Shown: positions 40,981 through 50,443 of the stretch, piece after piece
Position numbering within the stretch: position 1 is the stretch's first letter
How the letters are laid out: the number at the start of each line of letters is the position of its first letter
Origin: Ferrovibrio sp.
GTDB taxonomy: Bacteria; Pseudomonadota; Alphaproteobacteria; Ferrovibrionales; Ferrovibrionaceae
Reading direction: 5' to 3'
DNA: 64,000 nt
NCBI RefSeq assembly: GCF_025869515.1
Contig: NZ_JAOZVR010000016.1
Location: 1-64,000, forward strand
Notes under the pieces: model-generated
The model's database searches: none
Told to the model about the DNA's origin: nothing
Seen by the model: only the letters and a program-made list of their open reading frames with translations
Program-made: the position numbers and the translations under genes

Positions 40981-43050
40981 TCATGACGGCTTCTTGCCGG
41001 CCGCCTTCAGTTCGGCGGCGGCACGTTCGGTCAGGTAATCGTCGGTGGTGCGCACATCGGGTCGCGGCGCGCCGGCATAGGGATCCAGCTTGGTCTCGCT
41101 CTGCACGATGATGCGGCAGTCGGCACACATGCGCATGCGGTCGGCAATATCGCCGCCCTTGCCATACATCCAGTGCTTGCCTTCCAGTTTGGCAATCACC
41201 TTCTCGATGGAAGATTTTGTGCCGAACGGCTTGGCGCAGCGGATGCAGTGGAAGGGTTCTTCTTCCTTGATCAGCCGCGGACGGCCTGAAGCCGTGGTGA
41301 AATTCACCCGCGGTTCCAGTGCAATCACCTTCTCCGGGCAGGTCGTCTTGCACAGCCCGCATTGCACGCAGGCATCTTCAGTGAAACTGAGACGCGGGGT
41401 TTCCGGATCGTCGCTCAGCGCGCCGGTCGGGCAGGACGACACGCAGGCCAGGCACAAGGTGCAGCCTTCGGCATCGATCTGCAGATTGCCGAAAGGCGCG
41501 CCCGGCGGCAGGGCCACTGTGTCGACCGGCTGCGGTGCAACCGCATGCAGGTGCCGGAATGCCATTCGCGCCAGATCGCGGTTGCGGCCCATCGGCAGAT
41601 AGCTGGCGCCGCTCGGGCCTTCGCGCCGCGGCAGGGCGGCCAGTGCGCTGCCCAGCTGGTCCGGATCGTCGGCCTCAATCAGGCCGAGCCGCCCGCCTTC
41701 ATACCCCAGGCCGACCAGCACGCTTTCAGCCAGCGCCATCTGCTGGCCGATACCGGCGACATCGTCGCTGCGCCTGGCCGGCGCCAGCAGGCGCAGATCG
41801 GCGGCGCCGTAGGAAAAGGCGGAAGCCAGGAAAGCGACATTGCATTCGCCGAGCGCATGTACGGCAAAAGGCAGTACCCGGGCCGGCAGGCCGTCGCCAT
41901 GACGGGCCAGCGCATCGATCAGCGGCGCGCCGTGTTTGGCATCGTGCAGCAGCACAACGGCCTGGCGCCCGCCGGCTTCGCGGTAGGCCAGCAGCAGGGC
42001 GCGCAGCTGTTCGGTCAGTGTCGCCGGCGGCGGCAGGCTGTATTCGGCCGCGCCGGTGGGGCAGACTGCACCGCAATTGCCGCAGCCACCGCAGATAAAG
42101 GGGTCGATGGCGACATGATCGCCGGCCGGGGTGATCGCGCCGGTCGGGCAGACATCCAGGCAGCGCGTGCAGCCGGTCTTCTTCGAACGGCTGTGGGCGC
42201 AGATTTCGGCATGGTAGCTGACATAGATCGGCTTCTCGAAACTGCCGGTCAGGTCGCTGGCCTCGAACAGGGCCCGGTGCACTGCCGCCGGATCCTTCGG
42301 ATCGGGGCGGAAATAGCCGTCGCGCTTTTCATGCGCCGGAAACAGCGGCGTGCCGCCGGTGAGGTCGATGATGATATCGCATTTCGAGCTGGCCCCGTTG
42401 CGGGCCGGGCTGAACACCAGGCTGCGGCGCGACGATGGCAGCGGCAACGCATAATTGTCGACCACCAGCTCGAAGGCGCCCAGATGGCCGCGCGCACCGG
42501 CGATATGGCCCTGCACGACGGGCAGGTCCATCAGTGGCGGCGCCGCGACGTCTTTCGGGCGATCCAGCATGACGGTGACATCCAGCCGGCTGCTGAGCTG
42601 GCGCGCGGCGGCAATCGCCACCTCGTCGCGGCCATAGATCAGCGCCACGCCTTCCGATTTCATAGTGACGACCGGCAGCGCCGGAGACGGCACCGCAGCC
42701 GCCGCAATCAGCGCCGCCATTTTCGGGGTGGCATCGCCCGCTTCGGCGGACCAGCCGGCGGTTTCACGAATGTTGACGTAAGTGACGGGCGTCTGGCTTT
42801 CCAGCTCTTCGCGCTGCTCGTCGAACAGCGGACTTTCCTGGGTGCAGGCCACCGTCAGGGGCTCGCCGGCCTTCAGCGCGGCCTGGAACACGCCGATCTC
42901 GGCGCGGCAGAGCTGGGTCGCGACCTCGCCTGCGACACTCGCGCCACATGCCTTCGCCAGCGCCTTGCCATCCAGCGGCATGGTGCCTTCGCAGTTGCAC
43001 ACCAGGACGCGTTTTCCGTCCAGCCGCATGACCCGTTTTCCACCCGACAA
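40981..43050 (-). CDS. multi-[4Fe-4S] ferredoxin-like protein of the FDH locus
   Basis: Repeated CxxCxxxCP motifs (CTRCLDVCPTGA, CGGCGNCGAVCPTG, CTLCLACVSSCPTGA, CVQCGLCKTTCPE). Confidence 0.88.
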   Translation of the reverse strand: MSGGKRVMRLDGKRVLVCNCEGTMPLDGKALAKACGASVAGEVATQLCRAEIGVFQAALKAGEPLTVACTQESPLFDEQREELESQTPVTYVNIRETAGWSAEAGDATPKMAALIAAAAVPSPALPVVTMKSEGVALIYGRDEVAIAAARQLSSRLDVTVMLDRPKDVAAPPLMDLPVVQGHIAGARGHLGAFELVVDNYALPLPSSRRSLVFSPARNGASSKCDIIIDLTGGTPLFPAHEKRDGYFRPDPKDPAAVHRALFEASDLTGSFEKPIYVSYHAEICAHSRSKKTGCTRCLDVCPTGAITPAGDHVAIDPFICGGCGNCGAVCPTGAAEYSLPPPATLTEQLRALLLAYREAGGRQAVVLLHDAKHGAPLIDALARHGDGLPARVLPFAVHALGECNVAFLASAFSYGAADLRLLAPARRSDDVAGIGQQMALAESVLVGLGYEGGRLGLIEADDPDQLGSALAALPRREGPSGASYLPMGRNRDLARMAFRHLHAVAPQPVDTVALPPGAPFGNLQIDAEGCTLCLACVSSCPTGALSDDPETPRLSFTEDACVQCGLCKTTCPEKVIALEPRVNFTTASGRPRLIKEEEPFHCIRCAKPFGTKSSIEKVIAKLEGKHWMYGKGGDIADRMRMCADCRIIVQSETKLDPYAGAPRPDVRTTDDYLTERAAAELKAAGKKPS

Positions 43051-43115
43051 TCTGGTAAACTCAACATCTGAAACTATAGTGTTGAGGCAACAGGAAAACC
43101 AGCCGGAGGGTCCGG

Positions 43116-43517
43116 GTGCGTATCGTCATTTGGCTGCTGATTCCCGGGCTGCTCGCCTGCGCCGGGGCGGCATCGGCGCAGGTCGCCAAACCCGAGGACC
43201 TGGAGCCGCCGAGCGTGGAGCGCGGCGCCGAATTATGGGGCAAATGCCGGGCCTGCCACACCATCGAGGCCAGAGGCCGCAATATCGTCGGCCCGCGTCT
43301 CCATGGCGTGTTCGGCCGCAAGGCCGGCAGCGTCGCCGACTACCGCTATTCCGAGGCGATGAAGACGTCGTCTGTGGTCTGGACGGAGCAGACGATGGAC
43401 GCCTATCTGGCCGCCACCCAGGACTTCATGCCGGGCAACAAGATGTATGGCGGGCTGGCCATCGCCCAGGATCGGGTCGATCTGATCGCTTGGCTCAGAC
43501 AGGCCTCGTCTCAATAG
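43116..43517 (+). CDS. class I c-type cytochrome
   Basis: Signal peptide; CRACHTIE haem motif; GRKAGSVADYRYSEAMK; FMPGNKMYGGL distal Met. Confidence 0.93.
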   Translation: MRIVIWLLIPGLLACAGAASAQVAKPEDLEPPSVERGAELWGKCRACHTIEARGRNIVGPRLHGVFGRKAGSVADYRYSEAMKTSSVVWTEQTMDAYLAATQDFMPGNKMYGGLAIAQDRVDLIAWLRQASSQ

Positions 43518-43586
43518 CCAAGCTCTTCCCATTGGTCTGCGAAATCCTATATAATTTAGTTGTATCAATACTTTGGAGGTCGCCCC

Positions 43587-43730
43587 ATGAAAGCCTTCGT
43601 TTCCGGCCTGATCGCCGCCCTGGTTATTGCCATCGGCGCCGCCTTCATTCTGCAGACGGTCAACAAGCCCGCCGATGTCGCCTTCAGCACGGAAGGCGCA
43701 CGCGTCACCCACGAGACGCATCAGAATTAA
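43587..43730 (+). CDS. 47-aa single-TM small protein
   Basis: TTTGGAGGTCGCCCC then ATG; MKAFVSGLIAALVIAIGAAFILQTVNKPADVAFSTEGARVTHETHQN; below the ORF-track size cutoff. Confidence 0.7.
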   Translation: MKAFVSGLIAALVIAIGAAFILQTVNKPADVAFSTEGARVTHETHQN

Positions 43731-43751
43731 ACCGGACTTCGCTGTTGCGGT

Positions 43752-44732
43752 TCAGGATTTCGGCGCGGGAATCAACGCGCCTGTTTCCAGCGACCAGACT
43801 TTGATCACCGTATCGTAGCCGCCCGACACGGCGCGCTTGCCGTCCGGCGTGAAGGCAACCGACCAGACCGGCTTTTCATGGCCGGCGAACTGCTTGAGCT
43901 GGCGACCCTCTTTCAGATCCCACAAACGCATCAGACGATCCCCGCCGCCCGACAACGCGTAGCGGCCATCTTTCGAAATCGCAATCGAGGTAATGAAGCT
44001 GCCATGGCCAGGCAGTCTGCCGCTTTCGCGTTGCGCGGCCAGGTCCCAGCGTTTGATCGCGCCATCGGTGCTGCCGGTGAAAGCGGTCTTGCCATCAGGC
44101 ATCACAGCCACAGCATTCACGCTGGCCTGATGCCCGGTCATCACGGCAAGCTCCCTGCCGCTGGCGACCTCCCACAGGCGGACGGTCCGGTCGTAAGCCA
44201 CCGAAACCAGCTGCTTGTCATCCATGGCAAAGGCAACCTGCATCACGTTGGCGTCGTGACCCTCGAAGCTGCGCTCCAGCGCATTGGTCGACAGGTTCCA
44301 CAGCTTGACTGTGCGGTCCCAGCTGGCGGTTGCCAATCGGCGGCCATCGCGACTGAGCGCCATGCCGGCGATATTGTTGACATGGCCGGTGAGCCTGGCG
44401 ATTTCCCTGCCGCTGTTCAGATCCCAACGGATCACCATGTGATCCCAGCTGGCCGATAGCGCGCTTTTGCCATCGGGCAGAAAGACCACGGCATTGACGC
44501 TGGCTGTGTGGCCGTCCAGCACCTTCAGCTCGCTCTGCCTGCCAAGATCCCAGAGCCGCACGGTGTAATCCCAGCTCGCCGAGAGCAGGCGTTTGCCATC
44601 GGCCGAAACCGCCACGGCATTGACCATGGCACCATGGCCGGTCATATCGGCCCTCGCCGCATCTGCCGGCAAACCGGTCGCCAGAGCAAGCGCGGCAATA
44701 GCCGCATAATGCCGCAACGTCATCCGCCGCAT
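43752..44732 (-). CDS. secreted WD40-repeat protein
   Basis: Signal peptide from 44732, then repeated GHxxxVNAVA...S(A/G)SWDxTVRLWDL blades. Confidence 0.92.
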   Translation of the reverse strand: MRRMTLRHYAAIAALALATGLPADAARADMTGHGAMVNAVAVSADGKRLLSASWDYTVRLWDLGRQSELKVLDGHTASVNAVVFLPDGKSALSASWDHMVIRWDLNSGREIARLTGHVNNIAGMALSRDGRRLATASWDRTVKLWNLSTNALERSFEGHDANVMQVAFAMDDKQLVSVAYDRTVRLWEVASGRELAVMTGHQASVNAVAVMPDGKTAFTGSTDGAIKRWDLAAQRESGRLPGHGSFITSIAISKDGRYALSGGGDRLMRLWDLKEGRQLKQFAGHEKPVWSVAFTPDGKRAVSGGYDTVIKVWSLETGALIPAPKS

Positions 44733-44946
44733 CCTGTGCAACTTTTCCATTCCGATGGCGTTTATCATGCCTGCATGCGCCTGCATTGCAAGCGCGCCTG
44801 CGCCCGGACCGGTCACAGCTGCGACGGCCACCGCCGCACCGTCACAGCCCGGCCACGTAAAAACCGCATCATATTGCTGCGCAGAAGCGTTCCGCCCTAT
44901 ATGAGGCGGGTATCCCAGACGACCAGCACATCATAAGGAGTGAATA

Positions 44947-45552
44947 ATGAGCGCCCCCTTCACCATGAAGCCCCTGCCCTATGCCGATGACGCCCTGGAT
45001 CCGGTGATTTCCGCCCAGACCATCGGCTTTCATTATGGCAAGCATCACACCACCTATCTCAATACCCTGAACAAGCTGATTGCCGACGAGCCGTCGCTTC
45101 AGGGCAAGAGCCTGGCCGAAATCGTCAGGGCCACACATGGCAAGCCGGACAGAACCGCGATCTTCAACAATGCCGGTCAGGTGTGGAATCACGATTTCTA
45201 CTGGCAGAGCCTGTCGCCCAAGGGCGGCGGAAAACCGGGCGGCCGCATCGCCGAGATGATCAAGGACAGTTTCGGTGATTATGACAAGTTCAAGAGTGAA
45301 TTCGCCAATACCGGCGTGACCCAGTTCGGTTCCGGCTGGGCGTGGCTTTGCCTGGAAGGCGGCAAGCTGGTGCTAAAGAAAACCGCGAATGCGGAAAACC
45401 CGCTGCATATGAATGGCGTGACGCCGCTGCTCACCCTCGATGTCTGGGAACACGCCTATTATCTGGATTACCAGAACAAGCGGCCCGACCATCTGAACGC
45501 CGCCATCGACAAACTGCTGAACTGGGAATTCGCCGAAAAGAATCTCGGCTGA
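44947..45552 (+). CDS. sodB: superoxide dismutase (Fe/Mn family)
   Basis: GFHYGKHHTTYLNTLNKLI, NHDFYWQSLSP, LTLDVWEHAYYLDYQNKRPDHL. Confidence 0.96.
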   Translation: MSAPFTMKPLPYADDALDPVISAQTIGFHYGKHHTTYLNTLNKLIADEPSLQGKSLAEIVRATHGKPDRTAIFNNAGQVWNHDFYWQSLSPKGGGKPGGRIAEMIKDSFGDYDKFKSEFANTGVTQFGSGWAWLCLEGGKLVLKKTANAENPLHMNGVTPLLTLDVWEHAYYLDYQNKRPDHLNAAIDKLLNWEFAEKNLG

Positions 45553-45569
45553 CGCAACCGGCACAAAAA

Positions 45570-45600
45570 GAAAGGGCGGTGGAAATCCACCGCCCTTTTC
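45570..45600. terminator. bidirectional rho-independent terminator between convergent sodB and FDH gamma genes
   Basis: AAAGGGCGGTGG-aaat-CCACCGCCCTTTT. Confidence 0.9.
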
Positions 45601-45619
45601 GTTTGGTTCGCCTGCCAGT

Positions 45620-46591
45620 CTAGTCGTCGCCCGCGCCACGCGCGGTAACGTCCTTGACCCACAGACTGTGATGCTCGCGCGCCCAGTTCACGTCGACCTG
45701 GCCGCTGCCCATCGCATCGAAAGCGCCCTCCATGCCGATGCTGCCGATATAGATATGGGCGAGGATCACCGCCACCATCAGGATGCCGGCAATGGCGTGG
45801 ACCAGCTGCGCCAGCTGCATGCCGGCGATATCGGTGACGTAGAAAGGAAACATCAGCATATAGCCGCTGACTGCCAAGGCGGCGGCACCCAGCACAACCA
45901 GCCAGAAGATGATCTTCTGGCCACCGTTGAACTTGCCGGCCGGCGGATGCACACCTTTCTGCAGCAGCCCGCCACCCTGGCGAAACCACTCCATGTCGAT
46001 GGCATTGAAGATGTTGTGGCGAATCCACAGCACCGCCATCAGCAGCACGCCCAGCACGAAGGGGAAGCTGAGGAAGTTATGCGCCAGCTTGCCGAAGGCG
46101 GTGAGCCCAGTGAAAGCCTCCGGACCCATCACAGGCAGCAGCAGACTGCGGCCGAACGAGATGTTGAGGCCGCTCAGCCCCAGGATGACGAAGCAGATCG
46201 CTGTCAGCCAGTGAGCAAAGCGTTCGATGCCCTTGAAGCGTTCGATGGTGCGGCCCGACATGCCATGCTCGATCTTGATACGGCCGCGGATCGCCAGGAA
46301 AGCGGCAAGCGCCACCACGGTGAGCACCAGCAGCCAGCCGCCGGCCGATTTGACCGGACCTTCCAGCGTCTGGCGCCAGTCGCGACCCTGCGGCTGGATC
46401 AGCACGCCTGACTTGGCATCGGGAATCGAAACACGACCGGTGACGGGCCCGCCCTTGAGCTGCAGCAACAGCGCAGCCTCGTCGGCCGGGGCCTGCTGCT
46501 GGGCCGAAGCCGGCGCAACGGAACCGAGGCTGAGCATGATACCAAAGGCGAGCGCAGCCCAGATCGTGCGCTTGATGTTGAAAAGGCGCAT
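45620..46591 (-). CDS. formate dehydrogenase gamma subunit (cytochrome b)
   Basis: Start at 46591 with signal peptide; RFAHWLTAICFVILGLSGLNISFGR and VHAIAGILMVAVILAHIYIGSIGMEGAFDAM. Confidence 0.93.
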   Translation of the reverse strand: MRLFNIKRTIWAALAFGIMLSLGSVAPASAQQQAPADEAALLLQLKGGPVTGRVSIPDAKSGVLIQPQGRDWRQTLEGPVKSAGGWLLVLTVVALAAFLAIRGRIKIEHGMSGRTIERFKGIERFAHWLTAICFVILGLSGLNISFGRSLLLPVMGPEAFTGLTAFGKLAHNFLSFPFVLGVLLMAVLWIRHNIFNAIDMEWFRQGGGLLQKGVHPPAGKFNGGQKIIFWLVVLGAAALAVSGYMLMFPFYVTDIAGMQLAQLVHAIAGILMVAVILAHIYIGSIGMEGAFDAMGSGQVDVNWAREHHSLWVKDVTARGAGDD

Positions 46592-46614
46592 CTTGTGTCT
46601 CCCTTGAACTGCGA

Positions 46615-47211
46615 TCAGGCCGCGGTGCCGGACTTGTAGGCCGTCGCCCAGCCCCAGGCACCGGAGCCATAGCCACGACGGCTGACGCGCTCCTTGTAAA
46701 TCTGGGCGATCACATCGCCGTCGCCGGCGAGCAGTGCCTTGGTCGAGCACATCTCGGCGCAGAGCGGCAGCTTGCCTTCGGCCAGACGGTTGGCGCCGTA
46801 TTTGGCATATTCTTCCTTGGTGTTGTCGGCTTCCGGACCGCCGGCGCAGAAAGTGCACTTGTCCATCTTGCCGCGGCTGCCGAAGTTGCCGACCTGCGGA
46901 TACTGCGGCGCGCCGAACGGGCAGGCGTAGAAGCAGTAGCCGCAGCCGATGCACAGGTCCTTGGAATGCAGGACCACGCCTTCATCGGTCTTGTAGAAGC
47001 AGTCGACCGGGCAGACGGCCATGCAGGGTGCATCTTCGCAATGCATGCAGGCCATCGAGATGGAGCGTTCGCCCTTGGCGCCGTCATTCAGCGTGACGAC
47101 GCGGCGGCGATTGATGCCCCACGGCACTTCATTTTCGTTCTTGCAGGCGGTGACGCAGGCGTTGCATTCGATGCAGCGCTCGGAGTCGCAGAGGAATTTC
47201 ATGCGGGCCAT
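46615..47211 (-). CDS. formate dehydrogenase beta (4Fe-4S) subunit
   Basis: CIECNACVTACKNENEVPWGINRR, CMHCEDAPCMAVCPVDC, CIGCGYCFYACPFGAP. Confidence 0.95.
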   Translation of the reverse strand: MARMKFLCDSERCIECNACVTACKNENEVPWGINRRRVVTLNDGAKGERSISMACMHCEDAPCMAVCPVDCFYKTDEGVVLHSKDLCIGCGYCFYACPFGAPQYPQVGNFGSRGKMDKCTFCAGGPEADNTKEEYAKYGANRLAEGKLPLCAEMCSTKALLAGDGDVIAQIYKERVSRRGYGSGAWGWATAYKSGTAA

Positions 47212-47234
47212 GGTGTATCTCCCCTAACCTTCGC

Positions 47235-50135
47235 TCAGGCCGCTTCGATGCGGCAGAGCGTGGCCTTGTTCTCATGCATATGGGTGACCGGGTCGTAGCC
47301 GTAGGTGGTCACGCCGTTGACCGATTCACCGAGCACGATTGGATCGGCGCCCGGCGGATAGTTCTTGCGCTGGTCCACACCCTGCCAGAAGCCGGAGAAG
47401 TGGAACGGCATGAAGGCAACGCCTTTGCCGACGCGCGGCGTCACCATGGCTTTGACCCTGGCCTTGGCGTTGTTTTCCGGACCGTAGACCCAGACATTCT
47501 GGCCTTCCTTGATGCCAAGGCGGGCCGCGTCTTCCGGGTTGATCTCGACGAACATGTTCTGCTGCAACTCGGCCAGCCACTTGTTCGACCGGGTTTCTTC
47601 GCCACCGCCCTCGTATTCCACGAGACGACCGGAGGTGAGGATGATCGGGAAATCCTTGCTGACATCCTTGTCCTGGATGCTCTTGCCCAGATGCGGCAGA
47701 CGATAATCGCGGCGGTCGGCCATCGCCGGATACTTGGCGACAAGGTCGCGCCGCGAGGTATAGATCGGCTCGCGATGCACCGGGATCGGATCGGGCAGAC
47801 CGAAGGCATTGGCGCGCGCCTTGGCATTACCCATCGCCTGCACGCCATGCGCCATGGTGACGCGAATGATGCCGCAGCTCAGGTCGATCGCCCAGCCGAC
47901 CGCATCCGGATTGTTGCCGCCGATCTTCTCGATCGTGGCGCGTTCCGCGTCGGTCAGCTCCTTGTCCCAGCCCATCTTCTTGAGCAGGCCATAGGTGAAC
48001 TCGGGGTGGCCGTCCTGGATTTCCGAACCCAGCGGGTAGGACCCATCGGCCAGCAGCGACACGCCATTGCGCTCGACACCGAAACGGGCGCGGAAGGCGC
48101 CGCCGCCGTCTTTCACCGGCAGGTTGGTATTGTAAAGCACATGGGTGCCCGGATGTTTCATCTCCGGCGTGCCCCAACAGGGCCACGGCAGACCATAGAA
48201 TTCGCCCTTGAGCGGGCCCTTGGTGGCGCGCAGCGACACGATGTCGAAGTCGCCCTGGTTCGCCATATGCTCCTTCAGGCGCTCCGGCGACTGGCCGGAA
48301 TAGCCGATCGAGATGGTGCCCTTGTTGATCTCGCGCAGGATGTCTTCGACGTTCGGTTCGTCGCCCTCGTCGATCTTGATGTTCTTGAACAGCTCCTGCT
48401 CGAAACCGAGCTTCTTGGCCAGCTTGTACAGAATCCAGTGATCGGGCTTCGATTCGAAGACCGGCTTGACGATCTGTTCGCCCCACTGCAGCGAGCGATT
48501 CGAGGCGGTGCGTGAGCCGCGCGTCTCAAGCTGGGTGCAGGCCGGCAGCAGGTAGGTGCCGTTCTTGCGGTCCGGCAGGGCCGCGGCTGTGGTCGGATGC
48601 GGGTCGACCACGACCATCAGCTCGACCTTTTCCATGCCGGTGCGCATCTCGGGCATGCGCGGCACGGTGTTACCGCCATGGCCCCAGAAGAACATCGCCT
48701 TCACGTTGTCGGGCTGCTCCAAGTCCTTCTTGTCGATCATGACAGCATCGAACCAGCGGGTCGACGGGATGCCCTTGGTCTCCATGAACTTCTTGTCCTG
48801 GAAGCGGCTGAGCACCCAATTGTAGTCGACATCCCAGACGCGCGACCAATGCTTCCAGGCGCCTTCGACCAGGCCGTAATAGGCCGGCAGACTGGTGACG
48901 TCCAGGCCAAGATCCGTACAACCCTGAACATTGCAATGGCCGCGGAAGATGTTGGCACCGCCGCCTTCCACGCCGATGTTGCCGAGCGCGAGCTGCAGGA
49001 TCGACAGCGCACGCACGTTGGCGGTGCCGACGGTATGCTGCGTCACGCCCATGCACCAGATCAGGGTGCCGGGCTTGTTCTTTGCCATCAGCTCGGCGAC
49101 GCGCTTCATCTGCTCGCCGGGAACGCCGGTGACCTTCTCGGTCTCCTCCGGAGTCCACTTGGCGACTTCGGCGCGGATATCATCCATGCCGTAGACGCGC
49201 TGGCGGATGTATTCCTTGTCCTCCCAGCCGTTCTGGAAGATGTGCCAGAGCAGGCCCCAGATCACCGGGATATCGGTTCCGGGACGGATGCGCATGTATT
49301 CGGTGGCGTGCGCGGCCGTGCGCGTGAAGCGCGGATCGATCACCACCATCGGCGCGCGATTCTTTTCCTTGCCGCGCAGCACATGCTGCAGCGACACCGG
49401 ATGCGCCTCGGCGGGGTTGCCGCCCATGATCACGATGCATTTCGAATTGTGAATGTCGTTATACGAATTGGTCATCGCGCCGTAGCCCCAGGTATTGGCT
49501 ACGCCGGCGACAGTGGTCGAATGGCAGATACGCGCCTGGTGGTCGATATTGTTGGTGCCCCAGAAGGCGGCGAATTTGCGGAACAGGTAGCCGCCTTCGT
49601 TGGAGAATTTGGCCGAGCCGAGCCAGTAGGCCGATTCCGGACCGGACTTCTGGCGGATTTCCAGCAGCTTGTCGCCGATCTCGTTGATCGCGGTATCCCA
49701 GCTGATGCGGGTCCATTTCCCGTCGACCAGCTTCATCGGATATTTAAGGCGACGGTCGCCATGGGTGAGTTCGCGGATCGAGGCGCCCTTGGCGCAATGG
49801 GTGCCGAGATTGATCGGGCTGTCCCAGGTCGGTTCCTGCCCGACCCAGACACCGTTCTCGACTTCGGCGGTCACGGTGCAGCCGACCGAGCAATGGGTGC
49901 AGATATTCTTCTTCTTGACGAGATTGGCGCTCGATGAGGGCGCTGCTTTGGCAGTCTTGACCATTGCCGGCGTCAGCGCCGAAATGGCAGCCAGACCACC
50001 AGCAGCAAGACCCGAAGCCTTCAGAAAGCCACGGCGATCCATTGTCTGCAGGGCGGCGCCGGCCAGGATGCCGGACAGTTTGCCGCCGGCCTTCTGAGGC
50101 GCGGCGCCAGTGGTAGAGCTTTTCTTGATCAACAT
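47235..50135 (-). CDS. formate dehydrogenase alpha subunit (molybdopterin, Tat-exported, Cys-type)
   Basis: Tat motif DRRGFLKASG; ICTHCSVGC 4Fe-4S; ARICHSTTVAGVANTWGYGAMTNSYND with Cys at the metal-ligand position, no in-frame TGA. Confidence 0.95.
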   Translation of the reverse strand: MLIKKSSTTGAAPQKAGGKLSGILAGAALQTMDRRGFLKASGLAAGGLAAISALTPAMVKTAKAAPSSSANLVKKKNICTHCSVGCTVTAEVENGVWVGQEPTWDSPINLGTHCAKGASIRELTHGDRRLKYPMKLVDGKWTRISWDTAINEIGDKLLEIRQKSGPESAYWLGSAKFSNEGGYLFRKFAAFWGTNNIDHQARICHSTTVAGVANTWGYGAMTNSYNDIHNSKCIVIMGGNPAEAHPVSLQHVLRGKEKNRAPMVVIDPRFTRTAAHATEYMRIRPGTDIPVIWGLLWHIFQNGWEDKEYIRQRVYGMDDIRAEVAKWTPEETEKVTGVPGEQMKRVAELMAKNKPGTLIWCMGVTQHTVGTANVRALSILQLALGNIGVEGGGANIFRGHCNVQGCTDLGLDVTSLPAYYGLVEGAWKHWSRVWDVDYNWVLSRFQDKKFMETKGIPSTRWFDAVMIDKKDLEQPDNVKAMFFWGHGGNTVPRMPEMRTGMEKVELMVVVDPHPTTAAALPDRKNGTYLLPACTQLETRGSRTASNRSLQWGEQIVKPVFESKPDHWILYKLAKKLGFEQELFKNIKIDEGDEPNVEDILREINKGTISIGYSGQSPERLKEHMANQGDFDIVSLRATKGPLKGEFYGLPWPCWGTPEMKHPGTHVLYNTNLPVKDGGGAFRARFGVERNGVSLLADGSYPLGSEIQDGHPEFTYGLLKKMGWDKELTDAERATIEKIGGNNPDAVGWAIDLSCGIIRVTMAHGVQAMGNAKARANAFGLPDPIPVHREPIYTSRRDLVAKYPAMADRRDYRLPHLGKSIQDKDVSKDFPIILTSGRLVEYEGGGEETRSNKWLAELQQNMFVEINPEDAARLGIKEGQNVWVYGPENNAKARVKAMVTPRVGKGVAFMPFHFSGFWQGVDQRKNYPPGADPIVLGESVNGVTTYGYDPVTHMHENKATLCRIEAA

Positions 50136-50196
50136 CGGGGCGTCTCCCTAAGACGGGACTTGGGAATGGGCTGGTCGCGGGCCTGAACGTGCCGGC

Positions 50197-50409
50197 TCAG
50201 AGCCGGTTGCTGTCGTAATAGCGCTTCACGTGCTCGGTTTCCTTGTAGCGCTGCTTCTTGCGGGTCTCGGCATTCTCGGCAGCCTCGGCGCTGGTCGGCG
50301 CAACGACAACGCCGGCCACGGCAGCCGCGGCAGCGCCCACGCCTGCGGTGCGCAGGAAACTGCGACGATCGAGGGCATCTTTCTTCTCAGCGGATTTGTC
50401 TTTGCTCAT
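50197..50409 (-). CDS. small Tat-signal protein of FDH operon (FdhX-like)
   Basis: DRRSFLRTAGVGAAAAAVAGVVVAP...RYKETEHVKRYYDSNRL. Confidence 0.85.
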   Translation of the reverse strand: MSKDKSAEKKDALDRRSFLRTAGVGAAAAAVAGVVVAPTSAEAAENAETRKKQRYKETEHVKRYYDSNRL

Positions 50410-50443
50410 GGCGGGTCCCTCCGTACGCGTGTGTGCCGGCCGC

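Noticed and set aside
41362-43071. 569-aa plus-strand ORF
   Set aside because: Antisense to the multi-FeS protein whose cysteine motifs are unmistakable.
48597-49937. 446-aa plus-strand ORF
   Set aside because: Antisense to FDH alpha subunit.
47235-50135. Possible selenocysteine FDH
   Set aside because: No in-frame TGA; Cys present at the expected ligand position.
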